DNA of 64,000 nt from Halorussus salinus (GCF_004765815.2 NZ_ML974127.1:124001-188000), one strand, 5' to 3'; positions 35,498 to 45,085 are shown, counted from the first letter of the stretch. Translations and numbers: made by a program. Notes: a model not told the origin generated them from the letters alone.

Positions 35498-36289
35498 ATG
35501 AACGTGTTCGCGGTGCCGGGACTCCCCGAGGTCCGGCCGGGCGACGATATCGCCGCCCTCGTAGACTCGCAGGCCGACCTGCGTGACGACGACGTACTGC
35601 TGGTCGCCAGCACCATCGTCTCGAAAGCGGAGGGTCGTCGCGCCGACTTGGCGGACTTCCCGGCGGGACCCAGAGCGAGAGAAATCGCGGAGCGACTGGA
35701 GGAGATTTCGGGCGACGAGAAAGACCCCCGGTTCGCGCAGGCCGTGCTGGAGGAGAGTACCGAGATAATCATGGAGGCACCGTTCCTGCTGACCGCGACG
35801 AAGTTCGGCCACGTCGGCGTCAACGCGGGCATCGACCGGTCGAACGTCGGCGGAGCGGGCGAGGGCGAAGCGGGCGACGACGGCGCGGACTTGCTCTTGC
35901 TCCCGGAGCGCCCGAGCGAGAGCGCGGCCCGGATACGCGAGAATCTCGAATCGGACCCCGCCGTCGTCGTGACCGACACCTCCGGGCGACCGTTCCGGCA
36001 CGGCCAGCGCGGCGTCGCCATCGGGTGGTCGGGCATCCCGGCGAGTCGGGACTGGCGCGGCGAGGAGGACCGCGACGGCCACGAACTCGAAGTCACCGTG
36101 GAGGCCGTGGTGGACGAACTCGCGGCCGCGGCGAACCTCGTGACCGGCGAGGGCGACGACGGCCTGCCCGTGGCGGTCGTCCGCGACTGGGAGTTCGGCG
36201 ACCACGAGGGGAGCGACAACCTCTACCGGGACATCGAGGGCGACTTCGTGCGACAGGCGCTCAGGGGGTGGGAGTTTGCGCGGGATTGA
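35498..36289 (+). CDS. cofE: Coenzyme F420-0:L-glutamate ligase
   Basis: A 263-aa enzyme that adds glutamate to F420-0 using GTP. CofE features visible are the N-terminal VPGLPEVRPGDD, a long VASTIVSKAEGR stretch, TDTSGRPFRHGQRGVAIGWSG near residue 155 and EVTVEAVVDELAAAANLV. Length and start (MNVFAVPGLP) match the archaeal family. It overlaps by 14 bases with the next gene, an F420-dependent reductase, so cofactor making and use are encoded together. Confidence 0.93.
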   Translation: MNVFAVPGLPEVRPGDDIAALVDSQADLRDDDVLLVASTIVSKAEGRRADLADFPAGPRAREIAERLEEISGDEKDPRFAQAVLEESTEIIMEAPFLLTATKFGHVGVNAGIDRSNVGGAGEGEAGDDGADLLLLPERPSESAARIRENLESDPAVVVTDTSGRPFRHGQRGVAIGWSGIPASRDWRGEEDRDGHELEVTVEAVVDELAAAANLVTGEGDDGLPVAVVRDWEFGDHEGSDNLYRDIEGDFVRQALRGWEFARD

Positions 36290-37319
36290 ACTCACGCCCG
36301 AGCATCCCGTCTCGGACCTCGTGGACATCGGCCAGTGGGCCGAGGAGGCCGGGTTCGACACCCTCTTCGCCAGTTGCCACTACAACAACCGCGACCCCTT
36401 CGTCGTCCTCGACCGGGTGGCCGCGGCGACCGACGACCTCCGGGTCGGGCCGGGCGTCGCCAACCCCTACGAGAGCCACCCCGTCTCGCTGGCCTCGCGG
36501 GTCGCCACGCTGGAGGAAACCAGCGACGGCCGGGCGGTCTACGGTCTCGGCGCGGGCGACCGCTCGACGCTCCGGAACCTCGGATTCGAGCGCGACAAGC
36601 CCCTCCGGCGCGTGCTGGAGTCGATGAAGGTCGCCCAGAAGCTCTGGTCCGGCGAGCGCGTGGACCACGACGGGACCTTTCGGGCGACCGACGCGGGCCT
36701 GAACTACGCCGACGCCATCGGCGGGGGCGAAGTGGGTGAGGCTGAGCGAGCAGGTGACGACGCCGACGCCAGCAGTGAGATTCCGGTCTACGTCGGCGCG
36801 CAGGGACCCCACATGATTCGGATGGCGGCGAAACACGCCGACGGCGTGCTGGTCAACGCCTCCCACCCCGACGACTTCGCGTGGGCCGACGAGCAGGTCG
36901 CGGAGGGACTCGCAGACCGGCCCTCCTCGCGGGGCGGCCCCGAAGCGTTCGACTTCGCGGCCTACGCCAGCGTCAGCGTCGCCGACGAGACCGACGAGGC
37001 TCGGGAGGCCGCGCGCCCGCCGGTCGCGTTCATCGCGGCCGGAGCGGCCCCGCCGGTCCTCGACAGGCACGGTATCGAGAGCGACGCGGCCGAGCGAATC
37101 GGCGATGCCATCGAGTCGGGCGAGTTCACCGACGCCTTCGAGCGAGTGACGCCCGCGATGATAGACGCCTTCTGCATCGCCGGGACGCCAGACGAGGCCG
37201 CCGAGAAGATAGCTGGCGTGTTGGAGTACGCCGACAGCTTCGTCGCCGGGTCGCCGCTCGGCCCGGACCCTAAGGAGGCGGTCGAACTCGTCGCGGCGGC
37301 GCTGGACGAGACCGAGTAG
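36276..37319 (+). CDS. mer: F420-dependent methylenetetrahydromethanopterin reductase-like protein (Mer family)
   Basis: A 347-aa luciferase-like (LLM) flavin-independent F420 oxidoreductase. N-terminal DIGQWAEEAGFDTLF and GPGVANPYESHPVSLASRVA, GLGAGDRSTLRNLGFER and YVGAQGPHMIRMAAKHADGV are typical of Mer, which interconverts methylene- and methyl-tetrahydropterin. In haloarchaea, which make no methane, it is thought to serve folate-type one-carbon metabolism. Translation seems to begin at TTG (36276) inside the cofE end, since no ATG or GTG in frame fits. Confidence 0.88.
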   Translation: MRGIELTPEHPVSDLVDIGQWAEEAGFDTLFASCHYNNRDPFVVLDRVAAATDDLRVGPGVANPYESHPVSLASRVATLEETSDGRAVYGLGAGDRSTLRNLGFERDKPLRRVLESMKVAQKLWSGERVDHDGTFRATDAGLNYADAIGGGEVGEAERAGDDADASSEIPVYVGAQGPHMIRMAAKHADGVLVNASHPDDFAWADEQVAEGLADRPSSRGGPEAFDFAAYASVSVADETDEAREAARPPVAFIAAGAAPPVLDRHGIESDAAERIGDAIESGEFTDAFERVTPAMIDAFCIAGTPDEAAEKIAGVLEYADSFVAGSPLGPDPKEAVELVAAALDETE

Positions 37320-37326
37320 AACGAGT

Positions 37327-37533
37327 CTACTGGCGCTGTGCGGGCGGTTTTCCGGCCGACTCGGGGACGAGGAGGTCGACGACCGCGCCAGCGGTGAGAT
37401 ACGCCAGCACCAGCGACGACCCCGCGACGAAGATGAACCCCATCGCCAGCAGGATGATGGAAGTCGGGAACGCCAGCGCGGCGTCGGTGAAGTAGCCGAT
37501 CATGTCCACGACGTTCTGGATGATGCTCGCCAT
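37327..37533 (-). CDS. Small two-helix membrane protein
   Basis: A 68-aa protein with one long or two closely spaced hydrophobic helices (around ALAFPTSIILLAMGFIFVAG and SLVLAYLTAGAVVDLLV) and a short Pro-rich polar tail. It lies eight bases from the convergent mer stop. Small proteins like this are widespread in haloarchaea, but I do not know a function. Confidence 0.7.
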   Translation of the reverse strand: MASIIQNVVDMIGYFTDAALAFPTSIILLAMGFIFVAGSSLVLAYLTAGAVVDLLVPESAGKPPAQRQ

Positions 37534-37644
37534 GTCTACCCCTCCGGAGTCCGGATACTTGTTTGCTCCGTCTGCTGACGAGGAGTCCGGAACGAACGAC
37601 TGCGCTCCGGCACGCTTACGACGGGGGCCTCCGTAGTCCGGTGC

Positions 37645-38025
37645 GTGCCAGAGGACGCATCGCTCGACGCCTTCGCTTCGACCGGCGACGACGAGACCGA
37701 CTCGACCGACAGCGAGTCCCGGAGCGGCGAGTCGGCGGCGACCGACTGCGAACCTCCCGAAACCGATTCCGCCGAGTCCACTGAGTCTGCCGAGTCCACT
37801 GAGTCTGCCGAGTCCACTGAGTCTGCCGAGTCCACTGAGTCTGCCGTTGGCGACCCTGCCGAGTCCGCCCCGACCGCCGAGGAGGCCGACCCCGCCGTCT
37901 CGACCTACCGGTGGTCGCCAGCGGGCGGCGAGTGCGCCGACTGCGGCGAGACCGCCTCGCGTCGCTGGCGGGCAGACGGCGAGCGAGACGGCGCGCTGGT
38001 CTGTGGCGACTGCAAGGAGTGGTAG
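37645..38025 (+). CDS. Acidic protein with C-terminal zinc ribbon (DUF7573-type)
   Basis: A 126-aa protein starting with GTG. The first 85 residues are disordered and acidic and include four perfect AESTES repeats. The C-terminal 35 residues (YRWSPAGGECADCGETASRR, then CGDCKEW) form a four-cysteine zinc ribbon, likely the conserved functional part. It may bind nucleic acid or partner proteins. The start follows a divergent small membrane protein gene. Confidence 0.72.
   Translation: MPEDASLDAFASTGDDETDSTDSESRSGESAATDCEPPETDSAESTESAESTESAESTESAESTESAVGDPAESAPTAEEADPAVSTYRWSPAGGECADCGETASRRWRADGERDGALVCGDCKEW
37771..37842 (+). repeat. Four perfect tandem copies of an 18-bp coding repeat
   Basis: GCCGAGTCCACTGAGTCT occurs four times without a mismatch, encoding AESTES each time inside the preceding zinc-ribbon gene. 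The perfect identity implies recent slippage-type expansion, so the copy number may vary between strains. Confidence 0.9.
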
Positions 38026-38055
38026 GCGGCGGTCCCCGCGGCGCGCGGCGTGCGC

Positions 38056-38664
38056 TCAGTCCGCCTTCGAGAGGCAGTTATCGACGTAGGCGTCCAACTC
38101 CTCGTGGACATCTCGCGTCGCGTCCGAAGTCTCGGTCGTCACGCAGTCGGTCATCGCGCCGTTGGCGAGCGTCAGCAGGAACGACGCGGTCCGGTCCGGG
38201 TCCACCTCCCGGAAGAGTCCGGCCTCGATACCGTCGGCCACGATGCCCGCGATGTGGTCGCGGAAGAACTCGTTGCTCCGGGTGAAGTGGGCCGCGTAGT
38301 CGTCGTCGTGGACCGCCTGCATGCGCAGTTCCACGACGACGCCGACGAACTCCTCGCTCGGTCCGTCGTCCGGGGCGGCCAGCGACCCGACGAGCGACCG
38401 GAGTCGCTCGTCGGGGTTCGCCCCCTCGCTCAACGTGATTCCCTCCTCGAAGTGGTCGAGGACGAATTCGAGGAAATCGACAAGCAGGTCGTCTTTCCCG
38501 TCGTGGTGGTGATAGAGCAGCGACTTGCTCTTGGAGAACTCGTCGGCGATGCGCTGTATCGTTAGGTCGGCGTACCCGTGTTTCACTAGTGCCTGATACG
38601 TGGCTTCCATGATGGCCGTACGGGTGTCGTCGGCCGAGTCGTCGAAGAGACCGTCGGGCGGCAT
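38056..38664 (-). CDS. TetR-family transcriptional regulator
   Basis: A 202-aa repressor-type protein. The N-terminal HTH (TRTAIMEATYQALVKHGYAD, LTIQRIADEFSKSKSLLYHH) spans residues 13-60 and is followed by a helical ligand-binding domain with an acidic surface. It has no adjacent efflux pump or enzyme; the nearest divergent gene is the MoxR ATPase 256 bases away. An AT-rich CTTTAACC at about 38696-38703 is a candidate promoter. The ligand is unknown. Confidence 0.9.
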   Translation of the reverse strand: MPPDGLFDDSADDTRTAIMEATYQALVKHGYADLTIQRIADEFSKSKSLLYHHHDGKDDLLVDFLEFVLDHFEEGITLSEGANPDERLRSLVGSLAAPDDGPSEEFVGVVVELRMQAVHDDDYAAHFTRSNEFFRDHIAGIVADGIEAGLFREVDPDRTASFLLTLANGAMTDCVTTETSDATRDVHEELDAYVDNCLSKAD

Positions 38665-38920
38665 ATGATTGAGTGAAGACGTAGCGCAGAGGGAACCTTT
38701 AACCCTCGGGCTTTACTTAGGATAATTTACTATTATGCCGGTGAAAGTCGGAAAGATATCCCAGAGCGGGGCGCGGGCGGAACTCCCGGTTCGCCCGCGT
38801 TCTTGCCGGGACAAAAGTTTCAAAGGTGGCGTCGCTACGTACGAGTAGTATCCGCACGCTTCGGCGGCCAGCGGACCGGTCGCCGAGTTCGTCGCCCTCC
38901 GCGTGCAGACCCACTCACCC
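38665..38920. other. Divergent promoter region between tetR and moxR
   Basis: It holds AT-rich promoter-like sequence near 38696-38735. An ORF of 37 codons at 38735 (starting MPVKVGKISQ) is basic and unlike the surrounding proteome, so I do not call it. No RNA gene is recognised. Confidence 0.4.
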
Positions 38921-39895
38921 ATGACGGAAGCCAATCCCCCTCAGCGCCGAACCGACGCGTCACCCGACCCCTTGCCGGTAGACGAGGCGGCCGCCGTCGC
39001 CGAGCGAGTGGTCGAGAACGTCGAACGTGTCATCGTGGGCCACCACGACGTGACCGAACAGATAGTCACCGCGATTCTCGCGCGGGGCCACCTCCTGTTG
39101 GACGACGTGCCCGGCGTCGGCAAGACGATGCTCGCTCGGTCGCTCGCCCGCTCCATCGACTGCGAGTTCTCGCGGGTGCAGTTCACGCCCGACCTGATGC
39201 CGACAGACGTGACCGGCGTGAACGTCTTCGACGAGCGCAGTCGCGAGTTCGAGTTCCGGCCCGGTCCCGTCTTCGGCAACGTGGTGCTGGCCGACGAGAT
39301 AAACCGCGCGCCGCCGAAAACCCAGTCGGCCCTGCTGGAAGCGATGGAGGAGGCCCAAGTCACCGTGGACGGCGAGACCTACGAACTCGACCAGCCGTTC
39401 ACCGTCATCGCGACCCAGAACGACGTGGAAGCCGACCGGACCTACGAACTCCCGATCGCCGAGGTGGACCGGTTCGCCAAGCGCCTGACGCTCGGGTACC
39501 CCTCGCCGGAAGACGAGTCGGAGGTCCTCCGGCGCGTGACCGGCGGCCACCCCATCGACGAGTTGGGACCGGTCGCCACCGCCGCTGACGTGCTGGCGGC
39601 CCGCGCCACCGTCGAGAACGTCACCGCCGAGGAGGCCGTCCGGGCGTACGTCACCCGACTGGCCAACTACACCCGCGACCACGCCGACCTCGGGGTGAGT
39701 CCCCGCGGGTCCATCGCCCTCCTCCGGTCGGCCCAAGCCCGCGCGGTGCTGGAGGGCCGCGACTACGTGATTCCCGACGACGTGCAGTCGGAGGCCCCGA
39801 GCGTCCTCGCCCACCGGGTTCGGACCGGCGCGTCCGGCGGGCAGTCGGGCCGAGAGCTGATAACCGAGGCGCTGGACGCGGTGCCGGTGAAGTGA
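38921..39895 (+). CDS. MoxR-family AAA+ ATPase
   Basis: A 324-aa ATPase. Walker A is DDVPGVGKTMLARSL near residue 70, Walker B VVLADEINRAPPKTQSALLE near 125, and a sensor-1 asparagine lies in FTVIATQNDVE. MoxR proteins act as chaperones that mature metal- or extracytoplasmic-domain proteins. It heads an operon with a DUF58 protein and a transglutaminase-like membrane protein, a common MoxR-DUF58-TgpA arrangement. The ATG at 38921 is preferred; an in-frame upstream GTG would add six residues. Confidence 0.94.
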   Translation: MTEANPPQRRTDASPDPLPVDEAAAVAERVVENVERVIVGHHDVTEQIVTAILARGHLLLDDVPGVGKTMLARSLARSIDCEFSRVQFTPDLMPTDVTGVNVFDERSREFEFRPGPVFGNVVLADEINRAPPKTQSALLEAMEEAQVTVDGETYELDQPFTVIATQNDVEADRTYELPIAEVDRFAKRLTLGYPSPEDESEVLRRVTGGHPIDELGPVATAADVLAARATVENVTAEEAVRAYVTRLANYTRDHADLGVSPRGSIALLRSAQARAVLEGRDYVIPDDVQSEAPSVLAHRVRTGASGGQSGRELITEALDAVPVK

Positions 39896-39896
39896 G

Positions 39897-40979
39897 ATGC
39901 TGACGCGACGCGGCTGGGCGCTCGCGGCCGTCACCCTCGCAGGGTTCGTGATGGCCGCGTGGTTCAGCGCCCGCTCGTTGAACGCGGTCGTCGGTCCCGT
40001 CGCGGTCGCCGTGGTCGCGGGGTACGTGCAGGTCAAGCGCGCCGGACAGCCCGAACTCCGGACCGAGTCGGCGGAGTACGGCTTCGCGGGCGAGACGGTC
40101 CCGGTCTCGCTGTCGTTCGACTCCTCGACGCCGCTGGCCGCGACGGTCCGCCTCGACGCCGACGACGGACTCGCCGTCGCCGACTCCGAAGTCGAGACGA
40201 CCGTCGCCGACGAGACGCTGTCGTTCGACGTGACCCTGCGCGAGCGGGGGTTCCAGTCGGTCGGGCCGGTCGAAGTCGTCGCCGAGGACGTACTCGGCGT
40301 CTGGTCGGAGACCTACTCCTACCCCGTGAGTCGAGAGGTCGTCGTCTTCCCCGAGATTCACCGCCTGCGGGACGCCAGCGACCTCGCGGCGCTCCGCCGG
40401 GAGTTCGGTCTCGGCGGACGCGACCGCTTCGACCAGTTGCGCGAGTACGAACGAGGAGACCCGCTTCGGGACGTTCACTGGAAGTCAAGCGCCAAGCGCG
40501 CCGACGACGAACTCGTCGTGATGGAGTTCGAGGCCGAGGAGGAACGCCAACAGGTCGAACTCCTCGCGGAGGCGGAGGGCGGCCGGATGGACGACGTGGC
40601 CGAGGCGGCCGCCAGCATCCTGACCTACCTGTTGGACGCGGGACTCGCGGTCGGCCTGACAGTCCCCGGCGGCCGGGTCGAACCCGGCACCGGACCGGAC
40701 CACCGGACCGAACTGCTGACCCTGCTGGCGCGGACCCACCCCGGCACTGTCAGCGACTCGCGCCGGGAGCGAGCGGACGTGTTGGTCGAGTCGTCGGCCG
40801 ACGACGAGGAGGTTCGGGTGACGGTCGGCGACCGGACCGTCGCGTTCAGTCAGCTGTCCGGCGAAAGTCGAGACGCAGAAACCGGTCGGGAGTCCCCCGG
40901 TCGGTCGTCGGCGGACGCGGACGACCGGACCGCGTTCGCCGACGGCGGGTCGAACGTCTCGGGAGGTGAACGCCGATGA
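39897..40979 (+). CDS. DUF58 domain membrane-anchored protein
   Basis: A 360-aa protein starting one base after the MoxR stop. The N-terminus has one or two hydrophobic helices (LAAVTLAGFVMAAWFSA and a following VVGPVAVAVVAGYV). A beta-rich region follows, then the DUF58 signature near residue 180 (YERGDPLRDVHWKSSAKRAD), related to von Willebrand A folds. It works with MoxR ATPases in known systems. The acidic C-terminal 60 residues look disordered. The stop overlaps the next start (ATGA). Confidence 0.9.
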   Translation: MLTRRGWALAAVTLAGFVMAAWFSARSLNAVVGPVAVAVVAGYVQVKRAGQPELRTESAEYGFAGETVPVSLSFDSSTPLAATVRLDADDGLAVADSEVETTVADETLSFDVTLRERGFQSVGPVEVVAEDVLGVWSETYSYPVSREVVVFPEIHRLRDASDLAALRREFGLGGRDRFDQLREYERGDPLRDVHWKSSAKRADDELVVMEFEAEEERQQVELLAEAEGGRMDDVAEAAASILTYLLDAGLAVGLTVPGGRVEPGTGPDHRTELLTLLARTHPGTVSDSRRERADVLVESSADDEEVRVTVGDRTVAFSQLSGESRDAETGRESPGRSSADADDRTAFADGGSNVSGGERR

Positions 40980-43255
40980 GTACCGACCGCGCGGTCGGGA
41001 CCGACTTCGAGTTGGGCGACGTAGAAGTGTCGTACCACTGGCTCGCGGTCGGGTCGCTCGGCGTCACGATGGTCGCGTACCTGAGCGTCCTCTTTCACAT
41101 CACCGACATCGTGGGCGGGACCGCGACGCTGGCCGCGCTGGTCGTCGGGACCGCGCTGGCGGGGGTGGCGACCGCCCGGCGACTCCGCCCGTTGCAGGCG
41201 GCGACGCTCGCGGTCGTCCTGTTGGCGGTCGGGCTGGTCGGCTACTATCTGGCGGTGCCCAGCGCCTACCTCGTGGCGCTCTCGCTCGGGAAGGTCGTCG
41301 CCGACAACGTGGCGCTGTTGACCGGCCTGTCGGTCCTCCGGATGACCGAGGTCGGCGCGTGGGCGCTCGGAGTCGCCCCGGCGATGGTGTTCGCGCCGGT
41401 GTATCTCGTCTCCCGGCGGCGCTACGCGCTGGCGGTCGGCGCGGCCGGGACCGCGCTCGGGTTCTTCGTGTTGACCGGCGACTTGGGCAACTTCGCCACG
41501 CTGGTCGGCACGCTCGGTGCGACTGCCGCCCTCGGGTTCGGAACCCTCGCGCGCCGAGGAGGCACGGCCGCGCAGGTCGATACGCTGGCGGTCGTGCTGG
41601 TGGCGATGGTCCTGCTGGCCTCGACGGTCAGCGTCGTGCCCGGCGGCGCGAGAAGTCCCATCCTGCCGGGGGGCGGCGCGTCCACGCCGACGGTCGAAGA
41701 CGCCTTCGTCACCAACGAGGAGCGCGTCTCGATTCAGGGGTCGATTCGGCTCTCGCCGAAGGTCCGGTTCACCGTCGAGTCCGACGAACCGGCCTACTGG
41801 CGCGTCGCGGCCTACGACCGCTACGACGGTAGCGGCTGGATTCGGACCGGCGACAGCACGCCCTACCGGTCGCAGCCAGCGCCGCCCGGTCCGACCCGGA
41901 CCGTCGAGCAGACCGTGAGCGTCGAGGCCGAGCGGATGGCCGCGATGCCCGCGGCGTGGAAGCCGACCCGGTTGGAGTCGGGCGACCGGGACAACACCCG
42001 CATCAGTTCGCTCGGGGCGTTCGACCCGGTGGGCGCGCTCCGACAGGGCGAGTCCTACACGGTCGTCAGCCGGGTCCCCGACCCCACCGAGAGCCAACTC
42101 CAGCGAACGGGCACCGACTACCCCGAGTACGTCGAAAAGCTCTACCTGCAAGTGCCGGAGAGTTCGGCCGACCGCATCCGCCAGCGCACGAACCGGATTA
42201 CGGGGTCGGCGAACGCGACGACGCCCTACGAAAAAGCCGAGGCCGTCGAAGCGTGGCTGGAAGCCAACAAGGCCTACTCGAAGGACGTGTCCCGGCCCGA
42301 GGGCGACGTGGCCGAGCAGTTCATCTTCGAGATGCAGGAGGGCTACTGCACGTACTACGCCACCTCGATGGTGACGATGCTCCGCTCACAGGACATCCCG
42401 GCGCGGTTCGTCGTCGGCTACACCTCGGGCCAGCGCGTCGCCGAGGACGAGTGGGTCGTCCGGGGACTCGACTCTCACGCGTGGGTCGAGGTCTACTTCC
42501 CGCGGGTCGGGTGGGTGAAGTTCGACCCGACGCCCGGTGGCCCGCGCCAGCAGGTCGAGAACTCGCGCGTCGAGCAGGCCCGCGAGGGCAACGTCTCGAA
42601 CGTGGACACCGACGAGAGCGACGAGGGCACGTGGACGCCCACGACGACCGAGACGACCGCCGACCCCGGCGACACGGAGACGACCACCGTCGTCGGCAAC
42701 GAGACCACCGGACCCGCCACGGCCGCTCCCGGTCTCGGCGACCGCCAGCCCATCAACCCCGGCGACGGAATCGGAGGCACCGTCGGCGAGTTCACGACGA
42801 CCGCGGGCGGCGGGACGGGCGGCGACTCCGGCGACGAGGGCGGCGGGATTCCGATTTCGATGCCCTCGCGCGAGCAGACGGCGCTCGGCGCGCTCGTGGT
42901 CGCGGGCCTGCTCGCGGCCGCGCGCCGGACCGGCCTGCTGGCGCGACTCCAACGGGCGGTCTGGCTCCGCTGGCAACCGCGTCGGGACCCCGAGACAGAC
43001 GTGAACCGCGCGTTCGAGCGACTGGAACGCCTGCTCGCCGACGAGTACCGCGAGCGCGACTCCGGCGAGACGCCCCGCGAGTACCTCGCGGCGATTCGGT
43101 CCCACTACGACGTGGACGACCGGGCCGAGCGCGTCGGAGCCATCTACGAGCAGGTCCGCTACGCGGGCGCGACCGACGACGGCCTCGCCGACGAGGCGGT
43201 GTCGCTGGTGGACGAACTGGTCCGGGACCACCGGGGCCTCCTCGGCGGGCGGTAG
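40976..43255 (+). CDS. TgpA-like transglutaminase-domain membrane protein
   Basis: A 759-aa protein with about six to eight N-terminal membrane helices (residues about 20-235) and an extracytoplasmic transglutaminase-like domain whose Cys, His and Asp appear in GYCTYYATSM (C near 458), DSHAWVEVYF (H near 501) and KFDPTP. A Thr-rich spacer, another membrane helix near 640 and a C-terminal DUF4129-type region complete it. Together with MoxR and DUF58 it forms a conserved three-gene module of unclear target, possibly modifying surface proteins. A GGAGGTGA ribosome site precedes the coupled start. Confidence 0.92.
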   Translation: MSTDRAVGTDFELGDVEVSYHWLAVGSLGVTMVAYLSVLFHITDIVGGTATLAALVVGTALAGVATARRLRPLQAATLAVVLLAVGLVGYYLAVPSAYLVALSLGKVVADNVALLTGLSVLRMTEVGAWALGVAPAMVFAPVYLVSRRRYALAVGAAGTALGFFVLTGDLGNFATLVGTLGATAALGFGTLARRGGTAAQVDTLAVVLVAMVLLASTVSVVPGGARSPILPGGGASTPTVEDAFVTNEERVSIQGSIRLSPKVRFTVESDEPAYWRVAAYDRYDGSGWIRTGDSTPYRSQPAPPGPTRTVEQTVSVEAERMAAMPAAWKPTRLESGDRDNTRISSLGAFDPVGALRQGESYTVVSRVPDPTESQLQRTGTDYPEYVEKLYLQVPESSADRIRQRTNRITGSANATTPYEKAEAVEAWLEANKAYSKDVSRPEGDVAEQFIFEMQEGYCTYYATSMVTMLRSQDIPARFVVGYTSGQRVAEDEWVVRGLDSHAWVEVYFPRVGWVKFDPTPGGPRQQVENSRVEQAREGNVSNVDTDESDEGTWTPTTTETTADPGDTETTTVVGNETTGPATAAPGLGDRQPINPGDGIGGTVGEFTTTAGGGTGGDSGDEGGGIPISMPSREQTALGALVVAGLLAAARRTGLLARLQRAVWLRWQPRRDPETDVNRAFERLERLLADEYRERDSGETPREYLAAIRSHYDVDDRAERVGAIYEQVRYAGATDDGLADEAVSLVDELVRDHRGLLGGR

Positions 43256-43378
43256 TCCCGGCCGCGCGTTTCGTCCCTCGCGCAACACTACCCCCGGACG
43301 ACCGGAGGCGAGACGGACTCCGGCGTCCGAGCGCGCTGGCGTCTCCGTTCGCTTTTTCTCGCGGCTCGACTCGGGTAA

Positions 43379-43717
<339 letters not shown>

Positions 43718-44001
43718 CCTCGCGTCGGTTTTGCGCTGTGTAGAGGGTCAACGAGTGACGACTACGACTCGCGCCGGGGCGTCGTAATCCGTCGCCCCGC
43801 AATCTTCATCATTCACCGAACACGATATTGGTTGCTTAGGAAAATATATAGGTTGCTTTCGGAACGCTGTAGTGGTGGCTCCGTGCGAGCGGCGGAGGCG
43901 TGCAGTCCACACAGGGGTTCGCGCTCGGACTCGCCGCCGAGACAGTGCGACGATACTGACAGTCGCGGGGTATTTTCCCGGTCGCGGGCGTAGGCTCTCG
44001 T
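43718..44001. other. Intergenic region with an unassigned promoter
   Basis: A strong TATA-like AAAATATATAGG lies at 43842-43853. Transcription from about 43873 would run through GC-rich sequence toward the 32-codon ORF at 44002. A short RNA or leader is possible. The frame beginning at GTG 43872 is Arg-rich and not convincing as protein. Confidence 0.35.
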
Positions 44002-44100
44002 ATGAGTTCCCGCTCAGACACCGACTCGAACGACGACGAGAGCCAGAAGAACGACCTCCTCGACCGCATCGTGAACTTCCTCGCGACGTACCTCCCGTAG
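44002..44100 (+). CDS. Putative 32-aa protein
   Basis: A short ORF starting MSSRSDTDSNDDESQKNDLL and ending with an amphipathic IVNFLATYLP. The acidic composition and amphipathic C-terminus fit a genuine haloarchaeal small protein, and a TATA-like element lies 150 bases upstream. No ribosome site is evident, and I have no homologue to cite. Confidence 0.4.
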   Translation: MSSRSDTDSNDDESQKNDLLDRIVNFLATYLP

Positions 44101-44154
44101 CGCAACCGACCCGAGGACGAAACCCAGTAGTCCCCGGCCTCCGAAGGCCCGCCC

Positions 44155-44565
44155 ATGGAGACTCACGGCTTTCTCGCGCCCGAGACCGAGGCGGAGGCCC
44201 GCGACCGCTACGACGAGACTGGTCCCGCGGCCCAGACCGTCGTCAAGGAGACTGCGAAAGCGATGGCGTTCGCACCCGACGAGTACGACGAGCGCGTGAC
44301 CGGCGAGGTCATCGAGACCGCACGGGACGCGCTGTTCGCGTCGCTCCTGACCGTCCGGACCGGCACGCGCGAGGAGTTCGACGACTGGCTGGCCGACCGC
44401 GACCGCGAACTCCTCGAAGAAGGCTCCGAGAACGTCGAGAACGTCGCGTGGCACGACGCGCTCGGCGAGACGGTCGTCGCCGCCACGTACCAGAACGAGG
44501 AGCGCGCCGCGGTGGCGACGCTCCGGCGGCAGGCGTTCGGGCGCGTCTACCGGGAGTTGCTGTAG
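44155..44565 (+). CDS. DUF5809-type conserved haloarchaeal protein
   Basis: A 136-aa soluble, acidic, helical protein that starts METHGFLAPETEAEARDRYD. I recognise this pattern as the haloarchaeal DUF5809 family, which has no known function. No catalytic motif is obvious. It is convergent with the DtxR-type regulator, with stops one base apart. Confidence 0.78.
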   Translation: METHGFLAPETEAEARDRYDETGPAAQTVVKETAKAMAFAPDEYDERVTGEVIETARDALFASLLTVRTGTREEFDDWLADRDRELLEEGSENVENVAWHDALGETVVAATYQNEERAAVATLRRQAFGRVYRELL

Positions 44566-44566
44566 C

Positions 44567-45085
44567 TCAGGACTCGGACTCGGACTCGACGCGCTCGGCG
44601 GTCGTCCGGACCTCGCTACTGCACTCGCTGTACTCGTCGTGTGGCGCGCGACACGCGCCGTCGCAGGGGTGGTCCACGATATCCTTGAGCCGGTGGACCG
44701 CCTCGTCGGAGAGGACCTGCCCGAGCGCGCGGGGGTCGGTCGCGTCGTCGGCCTCCTCGTCGCGGTCGGCCTCGCGGAGCGCCGTCACGTCCAGTTCGAG
44801 GTCGTCTTCGAGGAAGTTCTCGGCGACACAGCGCCGCCACGCGAACTCTCGGGCGGCCGACTCCCCGTCGTCGGTCAGCGTGACGCCCTCGTACTTCTGG
44901 TAGTCGGCGAGGCCGCGGTCGGCCAGCGTCCCGACCATGCCGGTGACGCTCGCGTCGCTCACGTCCAGCACCTCGGCGAGTTCCCCGGTCTTCGCCCGGC
45001 GGTCGGTCTCGGCGGTGAGGAGGTGGACGGCCCTGAGATAGCGCCCCTCACTCTCTGAGACCTCGCGTTCCGAAGCGTCGCTCAT
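44567..45085 (-). CDS. DtxR/MntR-type metal-dependent transcriptional regulator
   Basis: A 172-aa regulator. An N-terminal winged helix (SEGRYLRAVHLLTAETDRRA, KTGELAEVLDVSDASVTGMV) is followed by the dimerisation helices (CVAENFLEDDLEL, DEAVHRLKDIVDHPC) and a short Cys/His-rich tail with HPCDGACRAPH that may bind metal. It probably controls manganese or iron uptake genes elsewhere. An alternative ATG nine codons upstream (MTTRAYTPP) is possible. Confidence 0.88.
   Translation of the reverse strand: MSDASEREVSESEGRYLRAVHLLTAETDRRAKTGELAEVLDVSDASVTGMVGTLADRGLADYQKYEGVTLTDDGESAAREFAWRRCVAENFLEDDLELDVTALREADRDEEADDATDPRALGQVLSDEAVHRLKDIVDHPCDGACRAPHDEYSECSSEVRTTAERVESESES

Noticed and set aside
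43872-44903. A 343-codon GTG-start ORF after the TATA box at 43842
   Set aside because: Its translation is dominated by Arg and Ala and it runs over the DUF5809 gene in another frame.
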